From Chaenocephalus aceratus (lineage: Eukaryota; Chordata; Actinopteri; Perciformes; Channichthyidae): 64,000 nt of DNA. Location: the NCBI GenBank assembly GCA_023974075.1, contig CM043792.1, forward strand, positions 17,079,373 to 17,143,372, given 5' to 3'. Positions 28,602 through 41,906 of the stretch are shown here, one piece after another. The notes beneath the pieces are model-generated. The model did not search any database, was not told where the DNA came from, and saw nothing but the letters and a program-made list of their open reading frames with translations. A program made the position numbers and the translations under genes. Every line of letters begins with the position of its first letter. Position 1 is the first letter of the stretch.

Positions 28602-28860
28602 CCGCGTTCACACTGCGGTACTTTTCCCACAAAGGTTCATGCGAACTTAGTTCATGCGAACTCTTTAGTTCGCATGAACTAAGTACAGATCGCGTTCACA
28701 CCAGAAAAAGTCCCTGGGGGTGGATTAGGCAAATGAAGCCGCTGACGTCACTTCTTCTTCTTCTGCTTTGGGTTTACTGGCAGGCCGCAACCCACTTCAC
28801 GGCGTATACTGCCGCCCAAAGTCCCCGGCCGGAAGTCCCCGGAGTTGAGGACTGGCTTCA
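28602..28860. mobile_element. Partial inverted copy of the 1541-2166 transposon
   Basis: It begins CGCGTTCACACTGCGGTACT and, read forward, matches the inverse of 2166 back to about 1920. Shared features are the palindromic TTCATGCGAACT block, CTGACGTCACTTCTTC, CTTTGGG..TTACTGGCAGG and CCCCGGAGTTG. The other half and the second terminus are missing. The copy stops next to a perfect palindrome at 28863-28891. Confidence 0.85.
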
Positions 28861-28862
28861 GT

Positions 28863-28891
28863 AGAAGCTGCTGGGAGTCCCAGCAGCTTCT
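28863..28891. repeat. Perfect 29-nt palindrome
   Basis: AGAAGCTGCTGGGA, one G, then the exact inverse TCCCAGCAGCTTCT. It lies exactly where homology to the 1541 transposon ends. Confidence 0.92.
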
Positions 28892-29436
28892 AATAATTAA
28901 CAAATAAATATCTGTATTGACACAGCAACGTGTACACTGGTGTTATTAGACTTGGCTACAGACTTAGGGCAGCTGTAACTGATTGCAGTTGCCACTGCTA
29001 GTGAGATGCTAAGGTTTACTTTATAAATTAGGCAATGGACAGTTATATTTGCCCCATGCCTTCAGCAGCAGCAGGCCATTCACTTTGATTTTATCCCGTT
29101 ATGAAATGTCATAATTTCGACAATAAAGAAATGCTACATAAACGTTATCTTGCACGTTTTATCGAACCATCTCCGTTTCTAACTTTCAATATATTTAGAG
29201 ATCTCTCTCTCATCTGCGTGCGTGGGCGGGGCCTCACAGACATGCTGCTGCGCTGTGCACACAGTTCTGCCGGTTATGAATATTACATTTTGTGAGGAAA
29301 CTTTTCCACCAATAATTCCAATAAGTATTCCAAAATGTATTCACTTCAGGTTTACGAAAGGAACTGTAATCAGATTAGTTGTTTTTCAAATGTAACGTGA
29401 GCTGAATACAGTTAGGCTCGATACTCGATACACTGA

Positions 29437-30868
29437 CAATCAGTAATTACAGGCCAATTTCAAATTTACCATTTTTAAGCAAAATAATTGAAAAGGTTGT
29501 CTACCTACAACTTAACAGTTTGTTGACCTCCAATAACATTTTAGACACCTTCCAATCTGGTTTTAGGTGTCGTCATAGCACAGAGACGGTTTTATTAAAG
29601 ATTTTACATGACATTCATTGTAATACCGACTGTGGGAAATCCACAGTTTTAGTTCTATTGGACCTCAGTGCGGCATTTGACACCATAGATCACAATATTT
29701 TAATAGAAAGACTAGAGAAATGGGTGGGTCTGTCTGGCACTGTCCTAAAATGGTTTACATCCCATGTTGAAAACCGAGAGTATTTTGTTTCAATTGGTAG
29801 CTGTACATCGGACAGAACCAAAATGACATGTGGAGTTCCCCAGGGGTCGATCCTCTGGCCCCTTCTATTCAATTTGTACATGCTGCCTTGCTCAAATAAT
29901 TAGAAATAACAACATGTCTTATCATAATTACGGATGACACCCAAATCTACATATCACTCTCCATAGATGAATATGGTCCTACTGATTTATTGATCACATG
30001 TCTAAAACAAATACATGACTGGATGTGCCATAATTTCTTACAGCTCAACACAAAAAAACGAAGTAATTGTTTTTGGAACCAAAGAAGAGAGAATTAAAGT
30101 CTCTGCTCACCTGTAATCACTATTACTCGAACCGAAAAGTCAAGCAAGAAACGTAGGTATAATTTTAGACCCTGACCTCAATTTTAACAGCCACATTAGA
30201 CATCACTACCATCTAAAAAATATCTCGCGTATTAAAGACCTTATGTCCAAGCAAGACCTTGAAAAACTTGTCCATGCATTTGTCTTTAACAAGCTTGACT
30301 ACTGCAACAGCATCTTCACAGGCCTCACAAAAAAATCACTCCGTAAACTCCTACTAATTCAAAATGCTGCTGCCAGAATATTAACCCGGACAAAGAAAAC
30401 AGATCACATCACTCCAGTGCTGAGATCGCTGCATTGGCTTCCAGTAAGTGAGAGAATTGACTTTAAGATTTTATTGCACACATATAAAGCACTAAACGGG
30501 CTAGGACCCAAATATATCAAGGACCTCGTTCAGCGGTTCGAACCCAGCAGACCCCTTAGGTCTTCAGGCGCAGGCCAGCTCACTGTTCCATTTGTGAGAT
30601 CAAAGCGTGGGAAAGCAGCCGTCTGCAGATGCTCCTAATGCATGGAACAAACTCCCAGAACATCTGAGAATGGCTAGCACTTTAGAATCATTTAAATCAG
30701 GTCTAAAAACATTTCTTTTTATCATGGCTTTTAAAATGTAAATGTTCTAATTTTCGAACTGTTAAACATGGTTTTCTTTCTTTTAATTATTTTGTGTGTT
30801 TTGTATTTCTTCTCAATGTATTGTGTTTTCTTTGTTTGATCCTGTAAAGCACTTTGAATTGTCTGGTG
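29437..30868 (+). pseudogene. L2/CR1-like LINE reverse transcriptase, degenerate, with 3' tail
   Basis: The reading starts near [17 protein letters not shown] (about 29440) and covers the finger and palm of a non-LTR reverse transcriptase: FQSGFR..STETVLL, then [19 protein letters not shown] (first catalytic Asp) and [18 protein letters not shown] stop at 29901 and a shift follow. The YADD box survives as TDDTQIYIS, with its first two residues changed. After further breaks the thumb region appears at 30243-30638: LVHAFVFNKLDYCNSIF, LLIQNAAARILTR and LRSLHWLPVSERIDFKILL. The 3' UTR ends with AAAGCACTTTGAATTG at about 30846-30861. The copy is 5'-truncated and inactive. Rex1-like LINEs share many of these words, so the clade is not certain. 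Confidence 0.9.
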
Positions 30869-33584
30869 TTTGCAGTGATCCAGATATGTATTTCTGAAAG
30901 TGTGGTAGTACTACTTTTTTAAACACACATACTGTGATACTACACCAAAAATGCTTGGGTTATTAAATAGATGTTATGAAGTATAAATACATTTCACTCA
31001 TGTAAAGTATGTATAGTGCAGTGAGGCATGGCTTAGCAGATCATGTGCAAAAGTAATTTGGTTTGTTGTGGTGGTGGGTTTTTGGTTGCAGGGGACCGAC
31101 TAGTTTAGCTAGACCCAGGGGCCCATGAGAGGATTAATTCACCCCTGCCCCTGTGATTGAGGATTTTAGCTACACATAAGTCCTTCTAAAATAGTTTTGA
31201 TAATCCTTTGCCCCTTCCCAATGCACTGATTCCACTAGGCTAGCACCAATTTTTTTTCAAATAAATAACTTCCCTTCTCTGTTCAAGCCATAACTTCTTA
31301 ACCAGCATGAAGTTGCCATTGTGGAGTCTTTCTGAATCACAGTACAAAGCTACAGCAGCAGAGTAACTGGAGAATAAATCATTGCGCTATACTGTCAACA
31401 TCATCAATCATACTGCCCTCAGCAAGCCTGCACTTTTGATTTGTACGACTTTGATCTTGAACTGAGAATTAATTTTGAAACGTATGAATAAGAATCAGTA
31501 AGGCCTGATGGTCAAGTTAGACACAGGCAAGTCAACACTCTGCTTTCAAACCTCCTCAACCCCAGCAAGCTTTCATCTTTAGAGTAGAAGTGTATGGCAT
31601 TAGGATTTTATTTGTTGGACTTAGCTATAGTGTTTATCCCCTCAGATCATCTTTCTTCATGATCCTCAATACAGCACAAGACTCTTCCAGCTTCTTAATC
31701 TCTAGGCTGGACTGCAGTGGTAGTATACATAATTAAATATCCTCACACATATGATGAGTGGATGCTCCTGAAGGAGGAAGGAGAGAAATATGAGAACTGT
31801 GGAAGACTCTCACTGGTAGGCCTGTTTCCAGCTGTTTCCCCTAGGAGATGTTGTCCTTCTGGGAATCCGCTTTTAGCGAGGTGCTTGAAGAAGATTGCCA
31901 TGACATAGAACTGTAAGCGCTCCCATTAATTAAAGATGGGATGAGGTTATCCTTCTGGCTTTAACTGACTCAAACAGCTTCCAATTCCCATTCAATTTGA
32001 AACACCATAACTATCAAGTCCTTTGATTTGCAGAAATATTCGAGACACGTCTGTGGTTAGATGTCAGGGCTATTCGGGACCTGACCATCATTAAAGAGCC
32101 AACAATTTACTTTGCCTCTCTATAAAACGTATTCTATTTTGGGCAGTGTTTACTTACAAAGGCTCTGAAGACTGCATGATGACGAGGGTTAACAGTAGTG
32201 GTGTTGGCTCAGACTGCAAATCTTAAAAGGAAGTCAAATGTGACACGCAGCAATCTGTTGAATGGAATCACCAATCTGGAGTCCAATCATGGTTATCACC
32301 GCTGTCATGCTCTAACAGTGTCAATGGATTGCTTCACCTGGGTTATTTACGTCACTCATGCGTGCCGTGTTCCTCTCTGGCCCACTCACTGAATTTATTG
32401 AGTTACTTTACCTTTCAAAACTAAATGGAAGCCTTTCAAGACAGTTACTTAAGGCGCATTACTTGGGGGCCACCCTGATCCAAACTGTACGCCCAGAAAA
32501 AGGGAAATGAGAAGCTTCCCATAAACCGGTCCTTTATACCTTAACGTAAAATAAAGGATTCTTTCAGGTTAGCTCAATGCTTTTTTGATCAATACCCAAC
32601 AGAGGACAAAAGGAATGAAACCTGAAAGACAAATATGGCGCTGCTTTCCAAGAAGTGCCAAGCTACATTATTTGTTATGCTGACAGCGAAGGTCGCTTTC
32701 CAGCCTACAGTATAAGCTGGTGAGCTCTCTGGCCCATTCCTGGAGAAGGCTGGAGCGTGTATTTTATATGTTGAGTCTGTAATGTTTAAGTCTAGACATT
32801 TCTGCTGGCAATTATAATGATATTGATCGAGGGACAGTGGACTGTTCACACAAATACTGTATTTCTCAGTACTTAACTACTCAAGAGCGTTATCAAAACG
32901 TTTTATCTTTTGCTGTAATGCCTCACGTGTTGCTATTGGACTCTTAAACATATAGTACAACAAGTTTAAATTGTAAAGGTTGGACATGTTGGCATAAAGC
33001 AAAGCAGTAGTGAGATTTGTTAAAGGTTACCTGCATTAGATCTACACCAGTGCATGACCTTTTTAAGCTGAAAATAAAAACAGTAAATCGGTGGCTCTGA
33101 AAGAGAGAATGTGAACCGTCTAACGTCTACCCTGCGCTTTCAGTGGCCTTTTCTTATCCAAAATGAAAAGTATCATTACAACACGTCTTAGGCAAATACT
33201 AAACATAACGTACAGTAAGTGCAGTTCCCTTGAAAATGTAAAACACATTTGGTTCGTATCTATACAGTACACTTCTGTTCTATACTAAGTAATATCTTAA
33301 TTATTTAGACGTCCAACTCGCAAAGGTCTGGGGCTTATGGTAAATGTTGTTGGTCAACTGCTGCTAAAAACTGCAATATTAGATTAGAACAACAAATGTA
33401 ATTCTCTTAAAAAATCCACAGGCTTATGCACCCACACAACATACTGTTTATACATGCTGTGTTCCAGGGTTGGATTTTTTAGTATGACTTATGATTTCAG
33501 GGAAAAAATATGAAGAGCACTTTTAAAGTTACTGACGTCCTTTTCAAATTGAGAACCATAACTCCCTGGGTTCAATAATTGTCT
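30869..33584. other. No gene seen
   Basis: Non-coding DNA with short unrecognised frames. At 31090-31145 a CAGGGG..CCCCTG pattern looks like transposon-end debris without clear limits. Confidence 0.45.
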
Positions 33585-33592
33585 AGTAGTTT

Positions 33593-35175
33593 ATGGGGGT
33601 TATTCCCTATCTTTATTCAAGAGCGTGGTATTTAAATTTGAGAGCATACTTTATGTATTTATTTCCCTCAAACCCTGCAAGCTTGCACTTAGGTTTGCTC
33701 TGCTTCTGCTCAAACTGTATGCATGCACTCAGATATATTGCTGCTTACAGATTTGTTCTGCTCTCAGATTTATTCTGTGCGCTCTCGAAACTTTTGTGCA
33801 ACAATCCGTCAAAATCCCTCAACCAATAGGAGGCCAGGTGTCCTTGTGGGTGCGTTCGCTTTACTTATTACAGCGTCCCGTAAGGGCGGTTGCTCTTTGG
33901 TTTATAAACTCCAGCCCTCCACGGCTTTATAGCATAGCATGTACTTCACTTGTTTGATTTACAACTTTTTTTTGGGGGGGGGAAGCACAGTTAGTATATA
34001 TATACCAGCACCTTACATAATAGCTACGTTCAGTGGCGTACTGGGACTAAAAATCAGCCCGGAAATCTCGACCGGCCCTCGTTATCGCTAGTAAATTGTC
34101 AACGGGGGGAGGGGGGATTGCTAGTGAATATTCCCAACAGTTCTTCCTCCAGACTGTTGTTCTGCTCCAGCCTCCAGCACTGTTGTGCTATGGCTTGGTT
34201 CGGCGCGAAGCGGAGTGTCGACAACCCCATATTGTATAGATATTCGTATATCACGGCCTGAAGTGAGCTATTGCAAAACGGTTACCACGTGTGGCTGGCA
34301 ATGTGAAAGAAAAATACACACTCCAATTTAAATAGTTTTTATTATTAAATAATGATGTTCAAAATAGAATAGTCCCTCCGTTGCCTTCTGCACAAAACAT
34401 AGTGCGAGGTGGTTGCTATGCAACAACAATAGCAGCTAGAGAACATATTAGACAGACAGCATTGTCGTCGTTTAGATGCTTTTTTTTCTAGAGATAGGCG
34501 CTTCTCAATCCACTCCTCCATAGTAAGGCCACCCCGGAGGTCGAAGTTAACCTTAAATGTTTCCATTTTAAGCTTTGTTAGTTAGTTAGTTTCGTGACGG
34601 ACGTAATGTAACAGTTGTAACGGTTCTCAGACGCGGAGGGATACTGACTTGTGAAAAGTAACTACAATTATACACGGGATATACGCTCATTATATCACGG
34701 CTAAGAAACATCAGATTGCTTGATTTGACTTGTCCGTTTTATAAACATATACTAACTGTGCTTACACCCCCCCCCCCAAAAAAAAAGTTGTACAGCGAAG
34801 TGAAGTATATGTTATGTTATAAAGCCATGGAGGGCGGGAGTTTATAAACCAAAGAGTAACCGCCCTTACGGGACGCTGTAATAAGTAAAGCGAACGCACC
34901 CGCAAGGACACCAGGCCTCCTATTGGTTGAGGGATTTTGACGGATTGTTGCACAAAAGTTTCGAGCGCGCACAGAATAAATCTGAGAGCAGAACAAATCT
35001 GTAAGCAGCAATATATCTGAGTGCAAGCGTACAGTTTGAGCACAAGCAGAGCAAATCTAAGTGCAAGCAGGCACTATTTGAGTGTGAGGACAGGGTTTGA
35101 GGGAAATAAATACATAAAGTATGCTCTCAAATGTAAATACCACGCTCTTGAATAAAGATAGGGAATAACCCCCAT
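33593..35175. mobile_element. Second long-terminal-inverted-repeat element
   Basis: The termini ATGGGGGTTATTCCCTATC and their exact inverse bound 1583 bp, flanked by a perfect 8-bp duplication AGTAGTTT (33585-33592 and 35176-35183). The inverted repeats are about 410-430 bp (33593-34002 and 34746-35175). They include a CAATAGGAGGCC word and subterminal TCTG and CTCAGAT repeats, and the right arm has an extra copy of a GCAAGC repeat block. The centre (34003-34745) has no recognised transposase. At 34034 it contains the word CAGTGGCGTACTGGGAC, like the left end of a hAT. Probably a non-autonomous Mutator-like or foldback element. Confidence 0.87.
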
Positions 35176-35183
35176 AGTAGTTT

Positions 35184-36639
35184 GGGTTTTTCAATGCTCT
35201 TAGAAGAATACATTAGTATCTTAAGAGGGATGTAATGCACCTCAGTGTTTCCATATAAATAACTACTGACAGTAAAGAGCGCTGCATGTCCTTCAAAACA
35301 TATTAGGCTGCACAACTCTAGGATTGTCTTTAACAGTAAAGCATGCTCTGGTAGAATGACTGAAACTCAACATGCCAGAGACATCTCATCAGCATCTGAA
35401 CAATAGAAAGCAGTCGTTGGGTTTATAGAGAGCTTATCTTAGCTCATGTTCTTTTAGCGGCAGGCTGCAAATGACAAATAGCTCTGAAAGTATGCAGCCT
35501 GATATGAACAGATGCAGTGGTGATGATGTTCTCTGCAGCAGAATACTAATGAAAATTAGACTAAGCCAGATGTGCTTGCTTTAATAAATAACTGTTAGGA
35601 TTTGTACCCGTGTAGACAATCACGTATATTGTTTATCCATGATTAAATTCATTTTGAAATGTTGAAAGATATGAAAGTGAATTCCTTTTTTCTTTCAGTT
35701 GGAGTAAATGAATACGCTTTACACATCAAAAAACCTATTAAACACCTCAATGAGTAAAATGTGTGTTTCATGGTATTAGGAAAGTTGTTGTTATTGATTG
35801 CTGCCAGCTAGTGATGTCCATACATCACTTTGTTTCAAGATAATAAATAAGAAGAGAATGTACTCATTAGCAGGAAATAATAACATTTTAGCGACCTCTC
35901 TTCCTCTCTCAAACAGATGCCTTTACAGGAAACACACTTCCCCGGGTAGTACCTATTGAATTACAATATGCTAAAAGCTTATTTTGGAATTTTGCCCAAT
36001 GATGCCAAAACGTTACTGCCTTCCTTCAGTTTGATGGCTTGAGGCTTAAAAGAGACTGGATAACATTTCTGATGGATGGACATTTTGAAAACCAAAAACC
36101 ATTGTATAATAAAATTATAATAATGTTTAATGTATACAGATAGATACTTATTGCCATCACTTGGCTCCATGAATGTTTATTCTACAAATAATCAGTTAAA
36201 CTCAAATCAGTTCTTAAAGAAAAGAAACCCCCTAATCTTACCAAACTTTGCTGATGACTTTCTGTTTATCTGTATGTATTGATTTGTTTGTTTGCCTGCC
36301 TTCTTCCAGGGAATAACATTATTGTCCGAGCCCCCACAGGAAAGTATAATCTGGAAGAAGAAATGCTGCAGGAACAAAATAGATGGTCTGCGAATTGATT
36401 GCTGTAATCATTTAATTGACACTTATTGTTTGCAGAGGAAATTGGCCACAGCTGATGCTGACTTATCAGGAAACAACTTCAATAAATGATTGCACTCGCA
36501 TTAAAAATGGATTGAAGATACTTTAAAGCCCTTACAAAAGAAATGAGCAGAGGAAAAAAAGGGGCAATCATCAAGAGCCCCATGTTGGTGGATACTCTTC
36601 AGACAGGCAAGCAGTCACTGGGCTGAACCATATGGACTG
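35184..36639. other. No gene seen
   Basis: AT-rich non-coding DNA without recognised repeats or proteins. Confidence 0.45.
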
Positions 36640-36646
36640 AGGGGGA

Positions 36647-36678
<32 letters not shown>

Positions 36679-36683
36679 GGGAC
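36640..36683. repeat. (GGGGGGAC)n G-rich minisatellite
   Basis: Five to six copies of an 8-mer with runs of five to seven G separated by AC. This is strong G-quadruplex potential on the plus strand. Confidence 0.93.
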
Positions 36684-39600
36684 GCAGGGTCACGACTTCC
36701 CATGCAGCCGTGAATCCTTAGTGGCACTTTTTGGAAATGGCATGAAATAAGAGAAAAAATGATTGGAGTATTGGAAGCTCTGCTCTGTCACTTACATCTC
36801 TGTTCAACAGACCACAAGTGAGAAAGAAAATCCCCTCAAAGCCAATTTCTGCATGGTGGGATTTGGTGGGAACCAACAAAAAACGATTTTCTTTTGTATT
36901 CATCTCTAGCCTGAGTGTGTTTTTTCAGCTATGTTGTGCTGGTGTGCAGTTACAGACCAAAACATAATTATGAGCCAAAAACAAAGCAGATGATATAGTG
37001 CATAGGAAACGGCGGTATACATGAACAAAGGCTATGAGCTAATCAGCACGTCTCATGCATCTTTGCCAGCTTGCTGGGGCCTCGCAGAGCTCAAGTGAGG
37101 GTGTGTTTGTTCTCACCCTTTGGGATCTACACCAAACTCATCAACACAAAATCCTCCCCGCAAATCTACAGCTACGGTGATCAAAGCAAATACCATTTTA
37201 TTGATTTTACTACTTCATAAATCCTAACTTGTGGTATTCTCTGTTCTCTGGGTTGGATCTCAGTGAACCTCACATCAGCTGCACTACCACTCGAGTGAAT
37301 TCTGGACCAACAAAATGTGAGTACACCGAGTAAAAAACATTCAAGGTGCAGATAAAGCATGTCAAACAAAAACGAAGAAAACAAATCTGAAAAGCTCCTT
37401 GCCATTTACTGAAACCACCATTTTGTAATAAAACAATGCATTATAAAGATTATTTAGTAACACTTTTTGAAGTGAGATCCCATAACATAATAAGATATGA
37501 TGAAGTACATGTTGTTATAGTTGCATCATATACTTTACTTTACATAAATAATGATAACCCCTGACACAATATACACAATAAAGTATAAAGTTTATCGTTG
37601 AGGTTTGTCTATGTTAGTACAGGTAGTCATAATGTATTATAGGCTCGACCAGTCAACCTCTTTTGTATGACAAATATTCAGTTTACTACCTCTATTGTGT
37701 TTTATGACTGTTGATGTAGTGCATGAGAAAGCATTATATGTGTGTATGAGTGTATTAATTTGGCCTTATTGTTACCAATTCTTCTTCTGAATATATGTAC
37801 ATAAAATAATTGTATTCTAATGATTAGGAGATTTCTGTTCAAATGAAGGTAAATCCTCAAATCTACAGTCGGAGCCGTTATTATGCACAGATTAGTGTTT
37901 ATGATCCAGTTATGTGTCAATATTTTTCTTTAGGATGAACTGCAAGTGAACTTTAACGTCTGATGAATATGCTGTGTATATACAGTTTTCTGCCACAGTG
38001 ACTCATGGCTATCATACACTGGAGTAAAAGGACTAAAGCCTGACTTTATTTCACATCTAGAGAAAATCAGTCATAAATCACAGAGTCTTTAGTCATAGAC
38101 TACAAGCTTCTTTCACTCATTACTTATTCAGACCGTCAGGAGAAAGTAATATATATAACTAGTATATTTGATTTCAATGTGTCACCGTGCATTCTGCTCA
38201 GAGTAATCCTGCTGCTAACGGCTGAGTGCAGTCAGTACGTTTTTTTGACAGGCAGGAAGACGCTGCTTATCACACAAGTGGGAGTTAATATAATATCATA
38301 CACACACCTTGAAATTTTTTTAAAGGTCGGGAGAGAGATTACCTATGTTCATGTCTTTGAACTTTACAAGTTTTATAACTATGTTACACTTAACCAAACA
38401 ACCCTCATGGTTTTATTGCAATGTTGGAAATTTGACCACAGCAGTGAAATAGCTTGAAAGGTTGTTTGGTCTAAAGCCAGCCTTACTTTTTTTTAACAAG
38501 GCAGCAAAAAGCTTTTCTCACCATACAGCAGTGTTGTGCTGACATGTACCATTTTTATAAATATCTCGCTGTTCAGGTAAGATCGAGGCAAATAAATGCA
38601 TTGCTAATAAAAAAACGTCATTGAAAAATACAATTGAAAAGTTCAATACTCAAAAAGCCTCCTTTTCTCAAGTTTTAAAGGTTGTTTTTTATAATTAGAT
38701 TTTCTTTCATCTTGTTTCTGCACAAGTTGCAAAGTCTATTAATTATGATCAAAGAATACAAATAATATTTGTTTCTGCACAAGTTGCAAAGTAAGTTCTT
38801 TCTTTTGGGAGCATTACATTTCTCAATATAATCCTACAATAGCTCACAGAAAGAAATACAAATGAAAAACATTATGTTTGCAGATGCAGAGAGATCAGGA
38901 GGAGCACCGGTGTACTACCAAGAGAGCAAAGCAAGAACTTATAAATATATCATCTTGCATCTTCAAAGGATTTTTTTTTACATTCACCTATCTTGACACG
39001 CTCTCATTTCATTTGTATATTTCCAGAAAGGGATTATCTGTGTCCTCAAAAACGTTAATGTTATCTACTTTTTAATCAGCTTGAACACAGTCTTACGTGT
39101 AACTGTATGCCAGAAATAACACGGATAATGTGCATTCATAAAGCTTCTCAGTGCATTCGTTGCCAAGTCTGACACAATGAACATTTTGGGCCTCCCATTG
39201 ACCGAATTTGAATGGAGCGTTGGGAGTAATCCAATAACCCAACACAAAACATGCTGCTTCCTCTGTGTTCCCTCAATTCTCATATTTATAAGGATATTTA
39301 ACGGCCACATTTGTTACACAAACCAATTTGATTATCTGACCTTTTCACTGGCAACCATGTATTAATAAAAAAAGACTGTACAATTGTAAGTGCCATAGTA
39401 CTACAGAAGTCTACTTCCTGTGAGTGAGAAATATTCTCTTTGATCTTCAAAAAGCTATTTGTTTCTAATGGTGTTTTCAGTGTCCGACCCAGACCCTCAC
39501 TTCCCTCTGAGGAAACACATCCATCTCGCATCACATGTTTTCCTTTTCAGATCTGATGTCACCTTTCATCTCCTCAGCTGACACATCCTGAGATGTCTCT

Positions 39601-41898
39601 TGTGTACTTTTGGCAGGGAGAGCACCTACTAATGTGAGCCAAGCTGAAAGGGAGTCCTAATGGGCCTGTAAGCCACGGAGACACACACTGCTCCTCATTA
39701 ACTCTGCTTTTGTTAGCCTCCACTTCTAATTAGTGCCCTTCATTATCATAGTAAAGCCTTAAAAGACCCTGTAGTCACACAACCCTGGATCCTTTTTTCC
39801 CCAACTGTTGAATCTAGACTTCACATAACAGCCTCATTTGGTTTAGGTCTTGATGTAGACGACTAGAACAATACTAAACAGTGAAGAAAAGGGAGCCCAG
39901 CAATCTGTTGCATGGCTGGAAAATAGGGCAGCACTCTTTTTTATTTAAATCTGAACAATACAATACAATGCACTAGTGTTCATGTTGGTGTCTGTATTTC
40001 AAAAGGTAATCCAGCCTCATTTTCAACATTTCAAAAGGATGCATCCAGTTGAAATGATACCTGCTGGATCAAAGCAGCCCCGGTTGTCAGACTGACAAAA
40101 GCACATATTGTCCACATATAGGTGTTGATATTAGGTGCCCTTCTGATCTCTTTTTCTCACCGAAATGCAATATTATGTGAATCTTCAAAGTCATCGCTTT
40201 TTTCTTCCTGATATGGCTGATCAAAGCTGAATTGTAAGTATTTGAAATATCCGCACTGTTTACACTAATGATTTAGTAAACATGTTTAATAAACCATGAC
40301 ATTAGGTGAAGCTTTTTGACCTTGTAATTGAGCTGCTAAATTTGACAGGCTCTCGTGCTGATCAAGGGTTAGACGGAGGAAATAATCACACAAATGTTTT
40401 GCTTTGTGATTTTGTGAAGAATATTTTAGTTTTTCCTGGAACACAAAAGAAAATACACTTTATCGAACATATAAAAGCCTGATGTTATATTGAAACTTGG
40501 ATCATTTACATTGAGGTCCTTTGCTTCTTTCATTTTTATTTGCACATTTTTGGATTTGACAAATTATGTTATCATATAACTGTTTTTATTTCTTTACTTT
40601 AACAGACTTTGGCCATTATTATGCAGTTTATTAATTTGACAAAAACATTATTTTCCTTAACACTGGGAATTGACTGACGTGCATCGTCAAGCAGCTGGAT
40701 TGCTGGATGTGTTTGTATCTAGTGACTAAATGTCATGTATCCTGCACGTATTTATTTCTTCTATTTTATTTTATTAAGAACCAATTTCGTTATTGCCTTT
40801 TGATTTGTGGTTGTTTACCCAGAGGGAGGCAATGACATTAAGAAAACCCTATTTAATTGGCAATTTCATATTCAGAATATTTAAGCAAAAATCTCACTTG
40901 AAATGACTTCTTAGTGTGTGGATGGTCTGTTAACTCAACATATCAGAACAACTGGGCAAAACTTTGCATTGTGTTGTGCGTCATCGTGAAACTCATTGTA
41001 TTACAGGTGATTGATAAATAAACTGCATTCCTTTCCTCCAACACATGATCAATGTCAATAGTTTTATCGCAGATCAACAGCATGTTATAGTTTGTGGCCT
41101 ATCCACACTTGCACAGGTCTGTTTGTAGAAAGGATTTTTTTTCTCCCCTCTGTTCTCAAAATAAATCACATCCACACATAGAAAAAAACCTCTGTCCTGA
41201 TGACAATGCAAATAATACCTTTAAAGCGCTGTCTGGGCTAGTGGGCGATGTTTGCGGCGGGGCCTGTGCCGTGGGAGTTTGGATAATGTAGCAGTCAGCG
41301 ACCTCTGTAGCGCATTCTGACGCCTCCCTGGCCCAATTTGGTGGAAGGGTACATTTATGTGTTAACATGTCAAATCTCCTGCTAGCAAGGCCACATCAGG
41401 CGGTAATGGGTGTATTTGTGCCGCTGTCACACTACGTGACGCCTCGTAGGTGACAACTAACAGATGCATGGCCGTGAACACTGATGTTACAAATCAGAAA
41501 CTCTGTCTAGACTTCACCACTGAAAACAGAGTTACCGAAAATCATCACTCAGGCCACATTTTTACAAAAGCCTAAATGTAGTGAACTTAAATGTAATTCA
41601 GGTGTGGATGAGAGGTCAAAATGCATAAAGAAAGCTGTGAACCAGTGGCCTTAGAAGACATTGACTACAGAAGAGAACACTAAAGCTGCCATTAAAACAG
41701 CCCATGTTTGTCATCATCATAAAGCTATTCCCAAAAATATCCATATTGCTATTAGTTATCTTAAGTGGTCATGATATTGAGTGCAATAATGCAGTCTTTA
41801 CTTGGTGGGGGAACATGGATTTGACAAAGAAAAGCATAACATGAAGCTAAACCTGTCAGTGTAGTACTTTATTTCCAATTTACCATCAGTTTATCTGC
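36684..41898. other. No gene seen; one short direct repeat
   Basis: Long non-coding stretch. A 24-bp unit containing TTTCTGCACAAGTTGCAAAG occurs twice, at 38712-38735 and 38769-38792. The block around 39610-39780 is dense in TAAT/ATTA words and moderately GC-rich, so it may be a conserved regulatory element. Frames here are short and unrecognised. Confidence 0.45.
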
Positions 41899-41906
41899 TC
41901 TGTGCA

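Noticed and set aside
31090..31150. CAGGGG..CCCCTG arrangement
   Set aside because: The spacing is too short and the inner sequence is not inverted. Likely debris of a hAT end without a partner.
34345..34566. 73-codon minus-strand frame in the centre of the long-arm element
   Set aside because: It starts plausibly (METFKVNFDLRGG) but has no transposase motif and ends in AT-rich sequence. Kept only as a search target.
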